This document shows, piece by piece, positions 26,990-35,535 of a DNA stretch of 64,000 bases. Within the stretch, counting starts at the first letter, position 1, and every line of letters begins with the position of its first letter. The notes under the pieces are model-generated. The model had not been told where the DNA came from, did no database searches, and worked only from the letters and a program-made list of their open reading frames with translations. The position numbers and the translations under genes were made by a program. Source of the stretch: Orlajensenia leifsoniae (GTDB lineage Bacteria > Actinomycetota > Actinomycetes > Actinomycetales > Microbacteriaceae). The stretch covers positions 744,001 through 808,000 of the forward strand of contig NZ_SPQZ01000001.1 in the NCBI RefSeq assembly GCF_004570845.1. Direction: 5' to 3'.

Positions 26990-27018
26990 ATGCCGCGGAC
27001 CCGATCGGTCCGCGGCAT
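26990..27018. terminator. Bidirectional terminator hairpin between convergent ligase and ABC genes
   Basis: A perfect 12-bp stem ATGCCGCGGACC / GGTCCGCGGCAT with a 5-base loop, 13 bp beyond the stop of the substrate-binding protein gene and 130 bp after the ligase. No clear T-run follows. Confidence 0.65.
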
Positions 27019-27031
27019 CCGGTGCGTGAAT

Positions 27032-28324
27032 CTACTCGGCGGAGGCGGGCACTCCCTCGTTCTCCACCGCCACAGGCTCGGCATCGGAGACCGAGACCGA
27101 ACCCTTCCCGTCGCTCACGTAGGTCGTGCCGATGTAGTCCTGCACGCCCTGGTCGACCGTCGTGATGCCGACGCCGGTGTAGGCCGCGTGGCTGTCATCG
27201 CCGAACGAGAGCGGGAGGATGCCGTTGCCGACCAGGTCGCCCGACGTGACGGCCTCGAGCAGGCTCTCCCGCGTCGGGTTCTCGCCGGCCGCGGCCAGCG
27301 CCTCGGCGAACAGGTACCCGACGGACATGCCGAACATCGTGTTGCCGTCGAAGGGGGCGCCGTCGTTGAACTCGGTGTTGATCTTCTCGAACAGCTCGCT
27401 CCAGTCGTTGCCCTGGCGTGCCGGCAGGTAGTTGGAGCTCACGAAGCCCTGCAGCAGCTTCGGTCCGACGTCCTCGCCGAGGAAGCCCACCAGCGTCGGG
27501 TAGTCGGCGCCCGACGACGACGAGAACCACTGGGTGAACCAGCCGAGCTTGGCGGCGGTTCCGATGGCCAGGGCCGTGAACCCGTTGACCGTCGCGAGCA
27601 TGTTGATCTCGCATCCGGCGGCCTTCATGGCACTGATCTGCGCCACGACGTCCTGGTTCGACACCGAGTAGCGCTGCACGCTGGTGAGCCCGTCGGCCCC
27701 CAGGACGTTCTGGGCGCCGGTGATGAACTCGTCGCCGAAGTCGTCGTCCTGGCCGAGCAGGCACACCTTCTTGCCGGCGAACTCGTCGGTCGCGTATTGG
27801 GCCAGCGCCTCGCCCTCGGTCACGTAGTCGGCATTGAAGGCGAAGGTGTACGGATATTTCTCGGGCTGGTTCCAGCTCGTGGAGCCCGACGCCACGAACA
27901 GGTCGGGCACCTTCTTCTGGTTGAGGTAGTCGAGCACCGAGGTGTGCGTCGGCGTTCCGAGGCCGTTGAGGATGGCGAAGACGTCGTCGTCCTGCACGAG
28001 TTCACGCACCACGGTCTGCGTGGTGGCCGGGTTGTAGCCGTCGTCCTTGACGAGGTACTCGATGGTGCGGCCGTTGATGCCGCCGGTGGAGTTCACGTAG
28101 TCGAAGTAGGCCTGCGTTGCGGCCGAGATCGACGAATAGCCCGCGGCGGCAGGTCCGGTGAGCGGCTGGTGGGTGCCGATGGTCACGGTGTCGTCGGTGA
28201 CACCGGGAGCCGGGGCGTCCGGGCTCTGGGCGGCGGGCGTGCTGCACGCTGCGAGCGTGATGAGCATGGCGGATGCCGCGGCGACGGCTATCGCGCGGGA
28301 GTGTCGTGCGCTTCGGTGTGACAT
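27032..28324 (-). CDS. Liv-type ABC transporter substrate-binding lipoprotein
   Basis: 430 residues. Lipoprotein signal peptide with lipobox ITLAAC (Cys about 26), then a type I periplasmic-binding fold (VTIGTHQPLTGPAAAGYS) of the branched-chain amino-acid family. Members bind amino acids, amides, aromatic or aliphatic acids. AGAGG precedes ATG 28324. Last gene of the five-gene importer operon, under operator site 3 with the acyl-CoA genes, so the ligand is more likely the acid degraded by the regulon than leucine (inference). Confidence 0.92.
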   Translation of the reverse strand: MSHRSARHSRAIAVAAASAMLITLAACSTPAAQSPDAPAPGVTDDTVTIGTHQPLTGPAAAGYSSISAATQAYFDYVNSTGGINGRTIEYLVKDDGYNPATTQTVVRELVQDDDVFAILNGLGTPTHTSVLDYLNQKKVPDLFVASGSTSWNQPEKYPYTFAFNADYVTEGEALAQYATDEFAGKKVCLLGQDDDFGDEFITGAQNVLGADGLTSVQRYSVSNQDVVAQISAMKAAGCEINMLATVNGFTALAIGTAAKLGWFTQWFSSSSGADYPTLVGFLGEDVGPKLLQGFVSSNYLPARQGNDWSELFEKINTEFNDGAPFDGNTMFGMSVGYLFAEALAAAGENPTRESLLEAVTSGDLVGNGILPLSFGDDSHAAYTGVGITTVDQGVQDYIGTTYVSDGKGSVSVSDAEPVAVENEGVPASAE

Positions 28325-28335
28325 GGGTGACCTCT

Positions 28336-29547
28336 CTATTCCTGTGTGGGTTGCTCTGGTGCTGTGGTGGGTGGTGCTGGGGTGGGTGGTGAAGACGCCG
28401 CCGGACTGACGCGCCGACGCAGCGAGAGCCGCGCCGGCAGAGCCCCGCGGATGCCGGCCGGCCACAGCAGCGTCACGACGATGAGCAGGGCGCCGAACAC
28501 GAGCACGGGCAGATTGCCCGAGAGGCGCTGGGTGAGGTCGGCCGGCAGGTCCATCGCTCCGGTGAGAGTTCCGATGAGCCAGGGCAGCAGCACGATCACG
28601 ACGGAGCCGAGCAGCGCGCCGAGCATGCTGCCGAGGCCGCCGATCACGACCGCCACCACCAGCAGCAGCGAGAAGGCGAGAGTGTAGGCGCCGGGGCTCA
28701 CGGACTGCGTCACGAAGCAGAGCACGGCTCCCCCGGCGCCGGCGGCGACAGCGCTCACGGTGAACGCGAACACCTTCACGCGCCCGGCGCGGACGCCGTT
28801 CAGGCGCGCGGCCACCTCGTCGTCGCGCACGGCTCGCATCCGGAGCCCGAGCACGCCCGAGCGGATGCCGCTCAGCACTGTCACGACCACGGCGGCGGCG
28901 CCGATGGCCACCCACGCCTGCCACTGCTCGACCGCGATGATCGTGGCGAGGGCGGGTGGCACGTCGTCGTACGCGATCTGCAGTCCCTGGTCGCCGCCGA
29001 GCGCTCCGCTGAACACGGCGGTCACGGCGGGCAGCGCGATCACGAGGGCGAGGGTCACGCCGGCGAGATACGGTCCGCGCAGCCGAGCGGCGGCGAGGCC
29101 GAGGAGCAGGCCGACCAGGCCCGACGCCCCGAGGGCGGCCAGGATCGCCAGCGCGAAGCGGGCAACGCCGTCGACTCCGGCATCCGTCAGGGCATTCGCC
29201 GTGATGGCGTAGCCGTAGCCGCCGACGGCCATGAGGGCTGCGTGCCCCAGCGAGAGCTGTCCGGTGAGGCCGATGAGCAGGCTGAGACCGGCCGTGGCGC
29301 AGAAGTAGGCCGCCACGAGGGCGAGCTGGTAGTTGCGGTACGGATCGAGCAGGAAGGTGCCGCCGATGGCCAGCGCCGTGAGTACGAGGGCCGTACCGAG
29401 GAGGCGGGTGCGACGCCGGCCCGTGGTGCTGGCCCGGGCGACGGATGCCGCGGACGACGGGGTACCGACACCCATTCCGGTCGCTGAGGCCCGGACGGAG
29501 TCCGCGGCGGAAGCGCCACGACCGGACAGCTCGGATTCGACACTCAT
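28336..29547 (-). CDS. Liv-type ABC transporter permease (LivM family)
   Basis: 403 residues. The LivM signature SLGHAALMAVGGYGYA and the cytoplasmic coupling segment RAVRDDEVAARLNGVR are present; about ten membrane segments. Residues 1-48 form an unusual Ser/Ala-rich cytosolic extension. Residues 12-22 (ASAADSVRASA) are encoded by a copy of the 34-bp repeat at 29482-29515. The C-terminal 20 residues are Pro/Thr-rich. The start overlaps the LivH stop (ATGA). Confidence 0.9.
   Translation of the reverse strand: MSVESELSGRGASAADSVRASATGMGVGTPSSAASVARASTTGRRRTRLLGTALVLTALAIGGTFLLDPYRNYQLALVAAYFCATAGLSLLIGLTGQLSLGHAALMAVGGYGYAITANALTDAGVDGVARFALAILAALGASGLVGLLLGLAAARLRGPYLAGVTLALVIALPAVTAVFSGALGGDQGLQIAYDDVPPALATIIAVEQWQAWVAIGAAAVVVTVLSGIRSGVLGLRMRAVRDDEVAARLNGVRAGRVKVFAFTVSAVAAGAGGAVLCFVTQSVSPGAYTLAFSLLLVVAVVIGGLGSMLGALLGSVVIVLLPWLIGTLTGAMDLPADLTQRLSGNLPVLVFGALLIVVTLLWPAGIRGALPARLSLRRRVSPAASSPPTPAPPTTAPEQPTQE
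29482..29515 (-). repeat. 34-bp repeat copy inside the LivM-type permease gene
   Basis: Read on the minus strand it begins CGCTTCCGCCGCGGACTCCG and ends GGGCCTCAGCG, differing at three positions from the copy at 42287-42320. It adds ASAADSVRASA to the permease N-terminus, in the same phase as the copies in the ECF gene. Confidence 0.8.
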
Positions 29548-30422
29548 GCGACGCGCGCCTCTCGTGCCGAGAAGATGCCGCCCGGCCGCACCAGCAGCAC
29601 GGCCACGAGCAGTACCAGCACGGCGATCGGGGCGACCGTCGCGCCGAGGTAGCCGGTGACCAGGCTGATGGCGACGCCGACGATCAGCCCGCCGACCAGC
29701 GCACCGACGGGGGAGTCGAGACCGCCGACGACGGCCACCGTGAAGGCGTAGACGAAGAGCATGTCGGCCGAGTGCGGGCTGAGCCCGAGTTCCGTCGGCA
29801 CGAGCAGCAGGGCGGCCAGGGCACCGACGGCGGCGGCGAGCATCCAGCCGATGGTGAGCATGCGCGACACCCGCACGCCGAGCAGCCGGGACACCTCGGG
29901 GGCGAACGCCGAGGCCCGCAGCTGCAGGCCCAGCGACGTGCGGGTGAAGAGCAGCGCGAGCGCCGCCATCACGACCACGGCGACGACGAGCACGAACACG
30001 TCGTAGGGCGAGAACACCGGGACCCCGCCGATCAGGATGGGGCTCTGGTCGAACGGCGCCGCCATCGGGCGGTACTGCTGGCCGAAGGCGATACCCAACG
30101 CCGACTGCAGCACCATGACCACGCCGATCGCGATGATCACCCCGGCCAGGGGCGAATCGTGCGGGGCGAAGCGCATGACGCCGCGGTCGACGACGTAGCC
30201 GAGCACGGCGCCGGCGACGAGCGCGCTGGCGAGGCCCGCCCAGTACGAGCCGGTGAACGCTGTCACGGCGAAGGCGACATAGGTGGCGACGACGGCCATC
30301 GCGCCCTGCGAGAAGTTGACGATGCGTGCGGCCCGCCAGATGAGAACGAGGGCGAGCGCGAACAACGCGAAGATCGCGCCGCGGGCGATGCCGGTGGCAA
30401 GGAGGAAGAGCAGTCTGTCCAT
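29544..30422 (-). CDS. Liv-type ABC transporter permease (LivH family)
   Basis: 292 residues, about eight membrane segments. LIWRAARIVNFSQGAMA and GGLDSPVGALVGGLIVG are LivH-family hallmarks. Forms the translocation pore with the LivM-type protein. Its stop overlaps the LivM start (ATGA), and it begins 2 bp after the ATPase gene stop, so the operon is tightly coupled. Confidence 0.93.
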   Translation of the reverse strand: MDRLLFLLATGIARGAIFALFALALVLIWRAARIVNFSQGAMAVVATYVAFAVTAFTGSYWAGLASALVAGAVLGYVVDRGVMRFAPHDSPLAGVIIAIGVVMVLQSALGIAFGQQYRPMAAPFDQSPILIGGVPVFSPYDVFVLVVAVVVMAALALLFTRTSLGLQLRASAFAPEVSRLLGVRVSRMLTIGWMLAAAVGALAALLLVPTELGLSPHSADMLFVYAFTVAVVGGLDSPVGALVGGLIVGVAISLVTGYLGATVAPIAVLVLLVAVLLVRPGGIFSAREARVA

Positions 30423-30424
30423 GG

Positions 30425-31141
30425 TCAGAACCCCAGGTAGGCGTGACGCAGGGCGCCGTCGGAGAGCAGCTCGGCTGCGGGTCGGTCGGCCACGACGCTG
30501 CCGAGGGAGAGCACGACGCCGTGGTCGGCGATCGCGAGGGCGCTGGTCACGTTCTGCTCGGCGAGCAGCACGGTGAGCCCGGTGTCGTCGCGGAGCCGCC
30601 GCAGCACGCCGAGGATCTGCGCGACCACGCGCGGCGCGAGTCCGAGCGACGGCTCGTCGAGCAGCAGCATCCGGGGCCTCGCGATGATCGCCCGCCCGAG
30701 GGCGAGCATCTGCCGTTCGCCGCCCGAGAGTTGGTGGCCGGATGCCGCCCGCCGGCGCGACAGCGGTTCGAAGAGGTCGTAGATCTCGTCGACAGCCGCA
30801 GTGAGCTGCCGGCGGTCGAAGCGCCAGAGTCCGCCGAGCCGCAGGTTCTCGTCGACGGTGAGCTCGGCGACGACGCTGCGCCCCTCGGGCACCTGCGCGA
30901 GCCCGCTGCGGGAGCGATCCTCGACGCTCACGCTCGAGAGGTCGCGACCGTCGAGCACGACCCGCCCCGATGCCGGAGCGACCAGGCCGGAGATGGTGCG
31001 CAGCAGCGTGGTCTTGCCCGCGCCGTTGGCACCGAGGAGCGCGACGATCGCGCCCTGCGGGATGGCGAGCCCCACCTCGTGAAGCACGGGGGACCCGCCG
31101 TAGCCGGCGGTGATGGCGTCGATCTCGAGCAGCGGCGTCAT
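30425..31141 (-). CDS. Liv-type ABC transporter ATP-binding protein (LivF family)
   Basis: 238 residues. Walker A GANGAGKTT, LSGGERQML signature, Walker B LLLDEPSLGL, with VPEGRSVV and LAEQN, both LivF features. Couples ATP hydrolysis to import. Its ATG overlaps the upstream LivG-type stop (ATGA). Confidence 0.94.
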   Translation of the reverse strand: MTPLLEIDAITAGYGGSPVLHEVGLAIPQGAIVALLGANGAGKTTLLRTISGLVAPASGRVVLDGRDLSSVSVEDRSRSGLAQVPEGRSVVAELTVDENLRLGGLWRFDRRQLTAAVDEIYDLFEPLSRRRAASGHQLSGGERQMLALGRAIIARPRMLLLDEPSLGLAPRVVAQILGVLRRLRDDTGLTVLLAEQNVTSALAIADHGVVLSLGSVVADRPAAELLSDGALRHAYLGF

Positions 31142-31884
31142 GCTGCGGGCTCCACACCCAGATAGGCCTCCTCGACGCGCGGGTCCGCCTGCACCTCTGC
31201 GGGCGTTCCGCTCGCGATCACGCGACCGAAGTCGAGCACCACGATGCGATCGGCGAGGCTCATCACGAAGTCCATGTGGTGCTCGACGACGAGCACCGAG
31301 CACCCTGCGGCCGCGATGCCGCGCACGATGGCCGCCAGGTCGGTGATGTCGTCGGAGCCGAGCCCGCCAGCCGGTTCGTCGAGCAGGAGGAGCTGCGGCT
31401 GCGTCACCAGGGCGCGGGCGAGGGCGACCCGCTTCCGCTCCGGGTAGGGCAGCGACGCCACGGGGCGGGCTGCATCGGCGGCGAGGCCGAGGGCGGCGAG
31501 CTGGTCTGTGGCGGCGAGGATCGCATCCGTCTCCCCCAGCGACCTGCCGCCGGCGGTTCCGAGTCCGAGCGGCACGAGGACGTTCTCAAGCACGGTCATC
31601 GAATCGAAGAGTCCGAGGCCCTGGAGGGTGCGGGAGACACCGCGGCCGACCAACGCCATCGGCGTCGCGGGCGCCGGGCGTCCGTCGATGTCGATGCTGC
31701 CGCTCGCACGACGCACGAGCCCGCACACGGCGTTGAAGACAGTGGTCTTGCCGGCGCCGTTCGGACCGATGAGAGCGAAGGTCTCGCCGCGGGCGACGTC
31801 GAAGGAGACATCGTCGAGTGCGGTCAGGCCGCCGAAGGCGACAGTGAGCCCGCTGATCCGCAGCCGTGGCGTGGGTGTGTTCAT
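31138..31884 (-). CDS. Liv-type ABC transporter ATP-binding protein (LivG family)
   Basis: 248 residues. Walker A GPNGAGKTT, Walker B LLLDEPAGGL and VVEHHMDFVMSLADRI, typical of LivG. The usual LSGGQ region is replaced by SLPYPERKRVALARAL, a degenerate signature as seen in many LivG proteins. AGAGGTGCCG precedes ATG 31884. First gene of the importer operon, with operator site 3 about 40 bp upstream. Confidence 0.93.
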   Translation of the reverse strand: MNTPTPRLRISGLTVAFGGLTALDDVSFDVARGETFALIGPNGAGKTTVFNAVCGLVRRASGSIDIDGRPAPATPMALVGRGVSRTLQGLGLFDSMTVLENVLVPLGLGTAGGRSLGETDAILAATDQLAALGLAADAARPVASLPYPERKRVALARALVTQPQLLLLDEPAGGLGSDDITDLAAIVRGIAAAGCSVLVVEHHMDFVMSLADRIVVLDFGRVIASGTPAEVQADPRVEEAYLGVEPAA

Positions 31885-31924
31885 CGGCACCTCTTCGTGT
31901 CGTGGTGGCAACACCCTACAACAG

Positions 31925-31944
31925 AAACCGACCAGACGGTATGC
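31925..31944. promoter_or_regulatory. TetR-type operator, site 3
   Basis: On the minus strand: GCATACCG-TCTGGT-CGGTTT, upstream of the ABC importer operon. The left arm equals that of site 1, and the 14-base core is identical to site 4. Confidence 0.75.
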
Positions 31945-31970
31945 GAATGTTGCACGCGCTCTTCTCTGCT

Positions 31971-32060
31971 CGCAGAGACCCGGACGAAGTCCGCGGTCGA
32001 AGCGCGACGGCGAGCGAGGTGGAAGGCGCTTCGGGCGGTCGCTTCGCTCGGCCCTCAGCG
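31971..32060. repeat. Intergenic inverted pair of the 34-bp repeat
   Basis: Copies at 31971-32004 (minus orientation) and 32027-32060 (plus) flank a 22-bp centre, so the pair can form a hairpin. The first differs at two positions from the ECF copy at 42287. It lies between the ABC operon promoter and the 3' end of the secreted sugar dehydrogenase gene, where it may serve as that gene's terminator. Confidence 0.8.
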
Positions 32061-32088
32061 AGCGGGGCAGGGCGGGATCGAGAGGCGC

Positions 32089-34161
32089 CTACCCGCCCAG
32101 CGTCACCTTCAGGATCTTCTCGTTGCTGTTGTTCGCAACACTGTCCTTGTCGCCCTGGTTCGTCGTGGTGAGCCAGAGCCCGCCATCGGACGTCGGCTCG
32201 ACCGTGCGCAACCGGCCGTAGGTGCCCACGAAGAACTGCTGCACGTTCGTGAGACTGTCGCCGCTGATCACCTCGCGGTACAACCGGGAGCCCCGCCCGC
32301 AGGCGACGTAGACCACGTCGCGCACGATCGTGAGTCCGCTGCACGACCCGTCGGCCGTGGGGTAGGTCTTCTTCGGGGCGATCAGGCCGGCTGCCCCGCA
32401 TCCGTTCCCCGACGTGCCCTCGCACTGCGGCCAGCCGTGGTTGCCGCCCTTCACCACGAGGTTCGTCTCGTCCATCACGCTGTTGCCGAACTCCTGCTGC
32501 CAGAGCCTGCCTCGACTGTCGAAGGCGATGCCCTGCGGATTGCGGTGCCCGTAGCTCCAGATGTAGCTGCCGCTGAACGGATTGTCGCTCGGGATGCCGC
32601 CAGTACGCGTGAGCCGGAGGATCTTGCCGTTCAGTGCTCCGGTGCCGGTGAGACGCTGGGCGTAGTCGGCATTCTGCGCGTCGCCGGTCGAGGCGTAGAG
32701 CATGCCGTCCGGCCCGAAGCGCAGGCGGCCGCCGTTGTGGTACTTGTTGCGCAGGATGCCGCTCAGCAGCACCTGAACCGAGGTCGTGTCGATCTTCCCG
32801 GCGGCGTACCTCATGCGCACGATCCTGTTGTCCGTCGCCGTGGTGTGCATGATGTACAGCCACGGGTCGGCGGTGAAGTCCGAGGCGATCGCGATGCCCA
32901 TGACGCCGCCCTCGCCGTCGGTGCTCTGCGCGCCCGGGACGGCCCCGACCGTCGTCTTGACCCCTGTCGTCGGCACGAGCCGCACGATGTCGTGGGCGTC
33001 GCGCCGCGCGTAGAGCACCGAGCCGTCGGGCAGGGTGGCGAGCCCCCACGGGATGTCGGTGTCGGTGGTCACCTGCGCGACGCCGCAGATCGGGCTCCCG
33101 CAGGCTGCTCCGGTCGTGGTGGTGGACGGTGCGCTGGCTGCCGAGGCGTTCCCCTGGGCGTCGCGCGCGATGACCGTATAGGTGTAGGCGCGAGTGACGG
33201 CGAGTCCGCTGTCGGTGAAGGTCAGAACGCCGCCGCCCACCGATCCGACGACGGCGCCGTCACGCCGCACGTCGTACCGGGTGACGGCGATGTTGTCGGT
33301 CGATGCCGCCCAGGTCACCTTCACGCTGGTTCCGGATGCGACCGCCGCGACGGATGTCGGTACCGATGGCGCCACGGTGTCCGTGGTGCACTGCGGCGGC
33401 GTGACCGTCACGGTGGCGCTGGCCTGCGAGACGTTGCCCGCGGCATCCCGGGCGTTCACGTACCAGCCCCACGGAACTCCGGCCACGACCTTCACCGAGG
33501 CCGAGCGTACGGTTCCGGAGACGGAGGTCACGAGTTGGCCGTCGTGGTACAGGTCATACGCCGTGACGCCGACGGCATCCTTCGACGCGCTCCAGCTCAG
33601 GGTGACGGCCGTGCAGCTGAGGGCCGAGCTCGTGAGGCCCGTCGGGGTGGTCGGCGGAGTGGTGTCGGGCAGCTTCGCGGGTACGGTCCACTTCTGGTTG
33701 GTTCCCGTGGTGCAGGCGTGCAGGTTCACCTGGGTTCCGGTGGTCGTCCGCGCACCCCGTACGTGCAGACACAGGCCTGTCGCGGTGTGTTTGAGCGTCT
33801 TGGCGCTCGTGTAGCTCCACTTCTGGGCGGCGGAGCCCGAGCAGAGCGCGATGACCGCCTTCCGCGGTTGGGTGGTGGTGACGGGCCCGGCCGTCAGGCA
33901 TCGGGCGCCGTCGAAGACCCGCAGCTCACCTTCGGCGGTGCGCATCCAGCGTTGGTCTGCGCCGCCGTTGCAGGTGCCGATGAGGGTCTGGGCGCCGGCC
34001 GTCATCGAGCCGTACTGGATGTCGAGGCACCTCTTCGATGCGACCCCGACGATGGGTTTGCCCGTCGCGGCCTGCGCGGCGTCGGCGGGCAGCGTGAGCA
34101 GTGCCGTGACGCAGACGATCGACAGGATGGCCGCGAGCAGCATCCGGAGCGAGGTTCTCAT
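32089..34161 (-). CDS. Secreted PQQ-dependent sugar dehydrogenase-like protein with ricin-type lectin and two FN3 domains
   Basis: 690 residues. Signal peptide (LLAAILSIVCVTALLTL...ADAAQA, cleavage near 33); beta-trefoil lectin at about 34-165 with three QxW repeats (QRW, QKW, QKW); two fibronectin type III domains (about 173-260 and 270-355); then a glucose/sorbosone dehydrogenase beta-propeller with HNGGRLRFGPDGMLYASTGD and GHRNPQGIAFD. It probably oxidises or binds sugars outside the cell while the lectin attaches it to polysaccharide. GGGGGAT precedes ATG 34161. Quinoprotein activity would need external or imported PQQ. Confidence 0.9.
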   Translation of the reverse strand: MRTSLRMLLAAILSIVCVTALLTLPADAAQAATGKPIVGVASKRCLDIQYGSMTAGAQTLIGTCNGGADQRWMRTAEGELRVFDGARCLTAGPVTTTQPRKAVIALCSGSAAQKWSYTSAKTLKHTATGLCLHVRGARTTTGTQVNLHACTTGTNQKWTVPAKLPDTTPPTTPTGLTSSALSCTAVTLSWSASKDAVGVTAYDLYHDGQLVTSVSGTVRSASVKVVAGVPWGWYVNARDAAGNVSQASATVTVTPPQCTTDTVAPSVPTSVAAVASGTSVKVTWAASTDNIAVTRYDVRRDGAVVGSVGGGVLTFTDSGLAVTRAYTYTVIARDAQGNASAASAPSTTTTGAACGSPICGVAQVTTDTDIPWGLATLPDGSVLYARRDAHDIVRLVPTTGVKTTVGAVPGAQSTDGEGGVMGIAIASDFTADPWLYIMHTTATDNRIVRMRYAAGKIDTTSVQVLLSGILRNKYHNGGRLRFGPDGMLYASTGDAQNADYAQRLTGTGALNGKILRLTRTGGIPSDNPFSGSYIWSYGHRNPQGIAFDSRGRLWQQEFGNSVMDETNLVVKGGNHGWPQCEGTSGNGCGAAGLIAPKKTYPTADGSCSGLTIVRDVVYVACGRGSRLYREVISGDSLTNVQQFFVGTYGRLRTVEPTSDGGLWLTTTNQGDKDSVANNSNEKILKVTLGG

Positions 34162-34219
34162 CACGCATCCCCCTGTTCGGCACGCTCCAGTGCGCGCCGT
34201 CTTCAGGCTAGACCCGCGG

Positions 34220-34669
34220 TCAGGCTCCGCGCATGCCCGCGCTGTGGGCGCCGCCGACGTCGTCCGAGCCGCGCACGCCCGTTCCGTCGACGTCGGGGTC
34301 GACCTCATCGGCCTTCCTGGCCCGTTCCTCCGCCTCGGCACGCAAGCCGTCGGCATCCTCCCGGTGCTCGGCGGATTCTCGCTTCAGCCGCTCGGCATCG
34401 AGTTGCGCCTGGCGAGCCGCTGCATCGGCTTTGGCCGCGTCGGCTTGCGCCTGCTGCGCATCAGCCTCGGCCTGGGCCGACGTCGCCTGTCGCTCGCGTG
34501 CCGCCAACTCCCGTTCGGCCGCTTCGTCCCGCAGCTCGGACGCCTTGTCGCGCCCGGCCTGCTCCTTCGCCGCCCGACGCCTCGGCGCCGTGATCAGAAG
34601 AACGGCCACCACCACGATGATGACGACGACCACGGCGACGATGATCCAGATCCATGCACTCGTGTCCAC
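34220..34669 (-). CDS. Single-pass membrane protein with long charged coiled coil
   Basis: 149 residues: one N-terminal membrane segment (WIWIIVAVVVVIIVVVAVLL, about 6-26), then a highly charged Ala/Glu/Arg/Gln coiled coil to about residue 120, and a short acidic tail. GTG start with GAGGTG upstream. No family recognised with certainty; similar small membrane-anchored coiled coils are frequent in Microbacteriaceae. Confidence 0.75.
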   Translation of the reverse strand: MDTSAWIWIIVAVVVVIIVVVAVLLITAPRRRAAKEQAGRDKASELRDEAAERELAARERQATSAQAEADAQQAQADAAKADAAARQAQLDAERLKRESAEHREDADGLRAEAEERARKADEVDPDVDGTGVRGSDDVGGAHSAGMRGA

Positions 34670-34800
34670 TTCGATTCACCTCACTCAGATCAGCCCCGAC
34701 TTCAGACAATCCCTCCGAGGCTCCGCAACCAAGGGCTTGATTTCCGCCGGACGGTCTGGTTCAGGCGCGGTCGGATGCTCGAACGCGGCCCCGGAATGCC

Positions 34801-35535
34801 TCAGTGGTGCGGAATGCCCGCGATCATGCCGCCGTCGACCACGAACTCGGCGCCGCTCGTGAAGCGCGACGCGTCGCTCGCCAGGAACACGATCGTGCCG
34901 GCGACGTCGTCGGGAACACCCGGCCGACCGAGCGGGATGTCGATCCTGGCCGGGTCGATGCGCGTGGTCATGTCGGTCATGATGAGCCCGGGATGCACCG
35001 AGTTCACCCGGATCCCGGATGCCCCGAGCTCGACCGCGAGCGACTGGCTGAGCCCGCGCACCCCGAACTTCGACGCCGTGTAGCCGTGCAGGCCCGGCGA
35101 GCCCCGCATCCCCTCGACCGAGGAGATGTTGATGATCGAGCCGCTGCCCTGCGCCTTCATCTGCGGCACCACGGCGCGGCAGCCGAGGAACACGCCGGTG
35201 AGGTTGACCGCGATCACGGCGTTCCACTTCGCCAGGGTGAGGTGCTCGATGGGAGCGGCATTGGCGATGCCGGCGTTGTTCACCAGCACGTCGAGCGAGC
35301 CGAATGCTGCGACGGATGCGGCCACCACGCGTTCCCACGCCGCTTCATCGGTCACATCCAGGGCCTGGAACACGGCCCGCTCGCCGAGCTCGGCGGCGAG
35401 CGCCGCGCCCTCCTCCTCGAGCAGGTCGGCGATGACGACCCTGGCTCCGGCTGCGTGCAGCGACCGCACATAGGCCTCACCGAGGCCGCGCGCGCCGCCC
35501 GTGACGAGCGCGACGCGCCCCTCGAGATCGGTCAC
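34801..35535 (-). CDS. Short-chain dehydrogenase (hydroxysteroid/3-oxoacyl type)
   Basis: 244 residues, intact classical SDR: TGGARGLG, NNAG, NISSVEG (Ser) and YTASK. NAD preference is suggested by the acidic ADLLEE after the second strand. GTG start at 35535 overlaps the MDR stop (GTGA). Last gene of the SDR-TetR-MDR-SDR operon controlled by operator site 4. A LvaD-like 4-ketoacyl-CoA reductase role is possible but not shown. Confidence 0.92.
   Translation of the reverse strand: MTDLEGRVALVTGGARGLGEAYVRSLHAAGARVVIADLLEEEGAALAAELGERAVFQALDVTDEAAWERVVAASVAAFGSLDVLVNNAGIANAAPIEHLTLAKWNAVIAVNLTGVFLGCRAVVPQMKAQGSGSIINISSVEGMRGSPGLHGYTASKFGVRGLSQSLAVELGASGIRVNSVHPGLIMTDMTTRIDPARIDIPLGRPGVPDDVAGTIVFLASDASRFTSGAEFVVDGGMIAGIPHH

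Noticed and set aside
31276-34593. Long plus-strand open frame of about 1100 codons
   Set aside because: Antisense to the Liv-type ATPase gene and the secreted sugar dehydrogenase; both real genes have signal or catalytic motifs and ribosome sites.
34738-34760. ACGGTCTGGTTC, similar to the TetR operator core
   Set aside because: The second arm does not match and it lies downstream of the SDR gene, not in a promoter.
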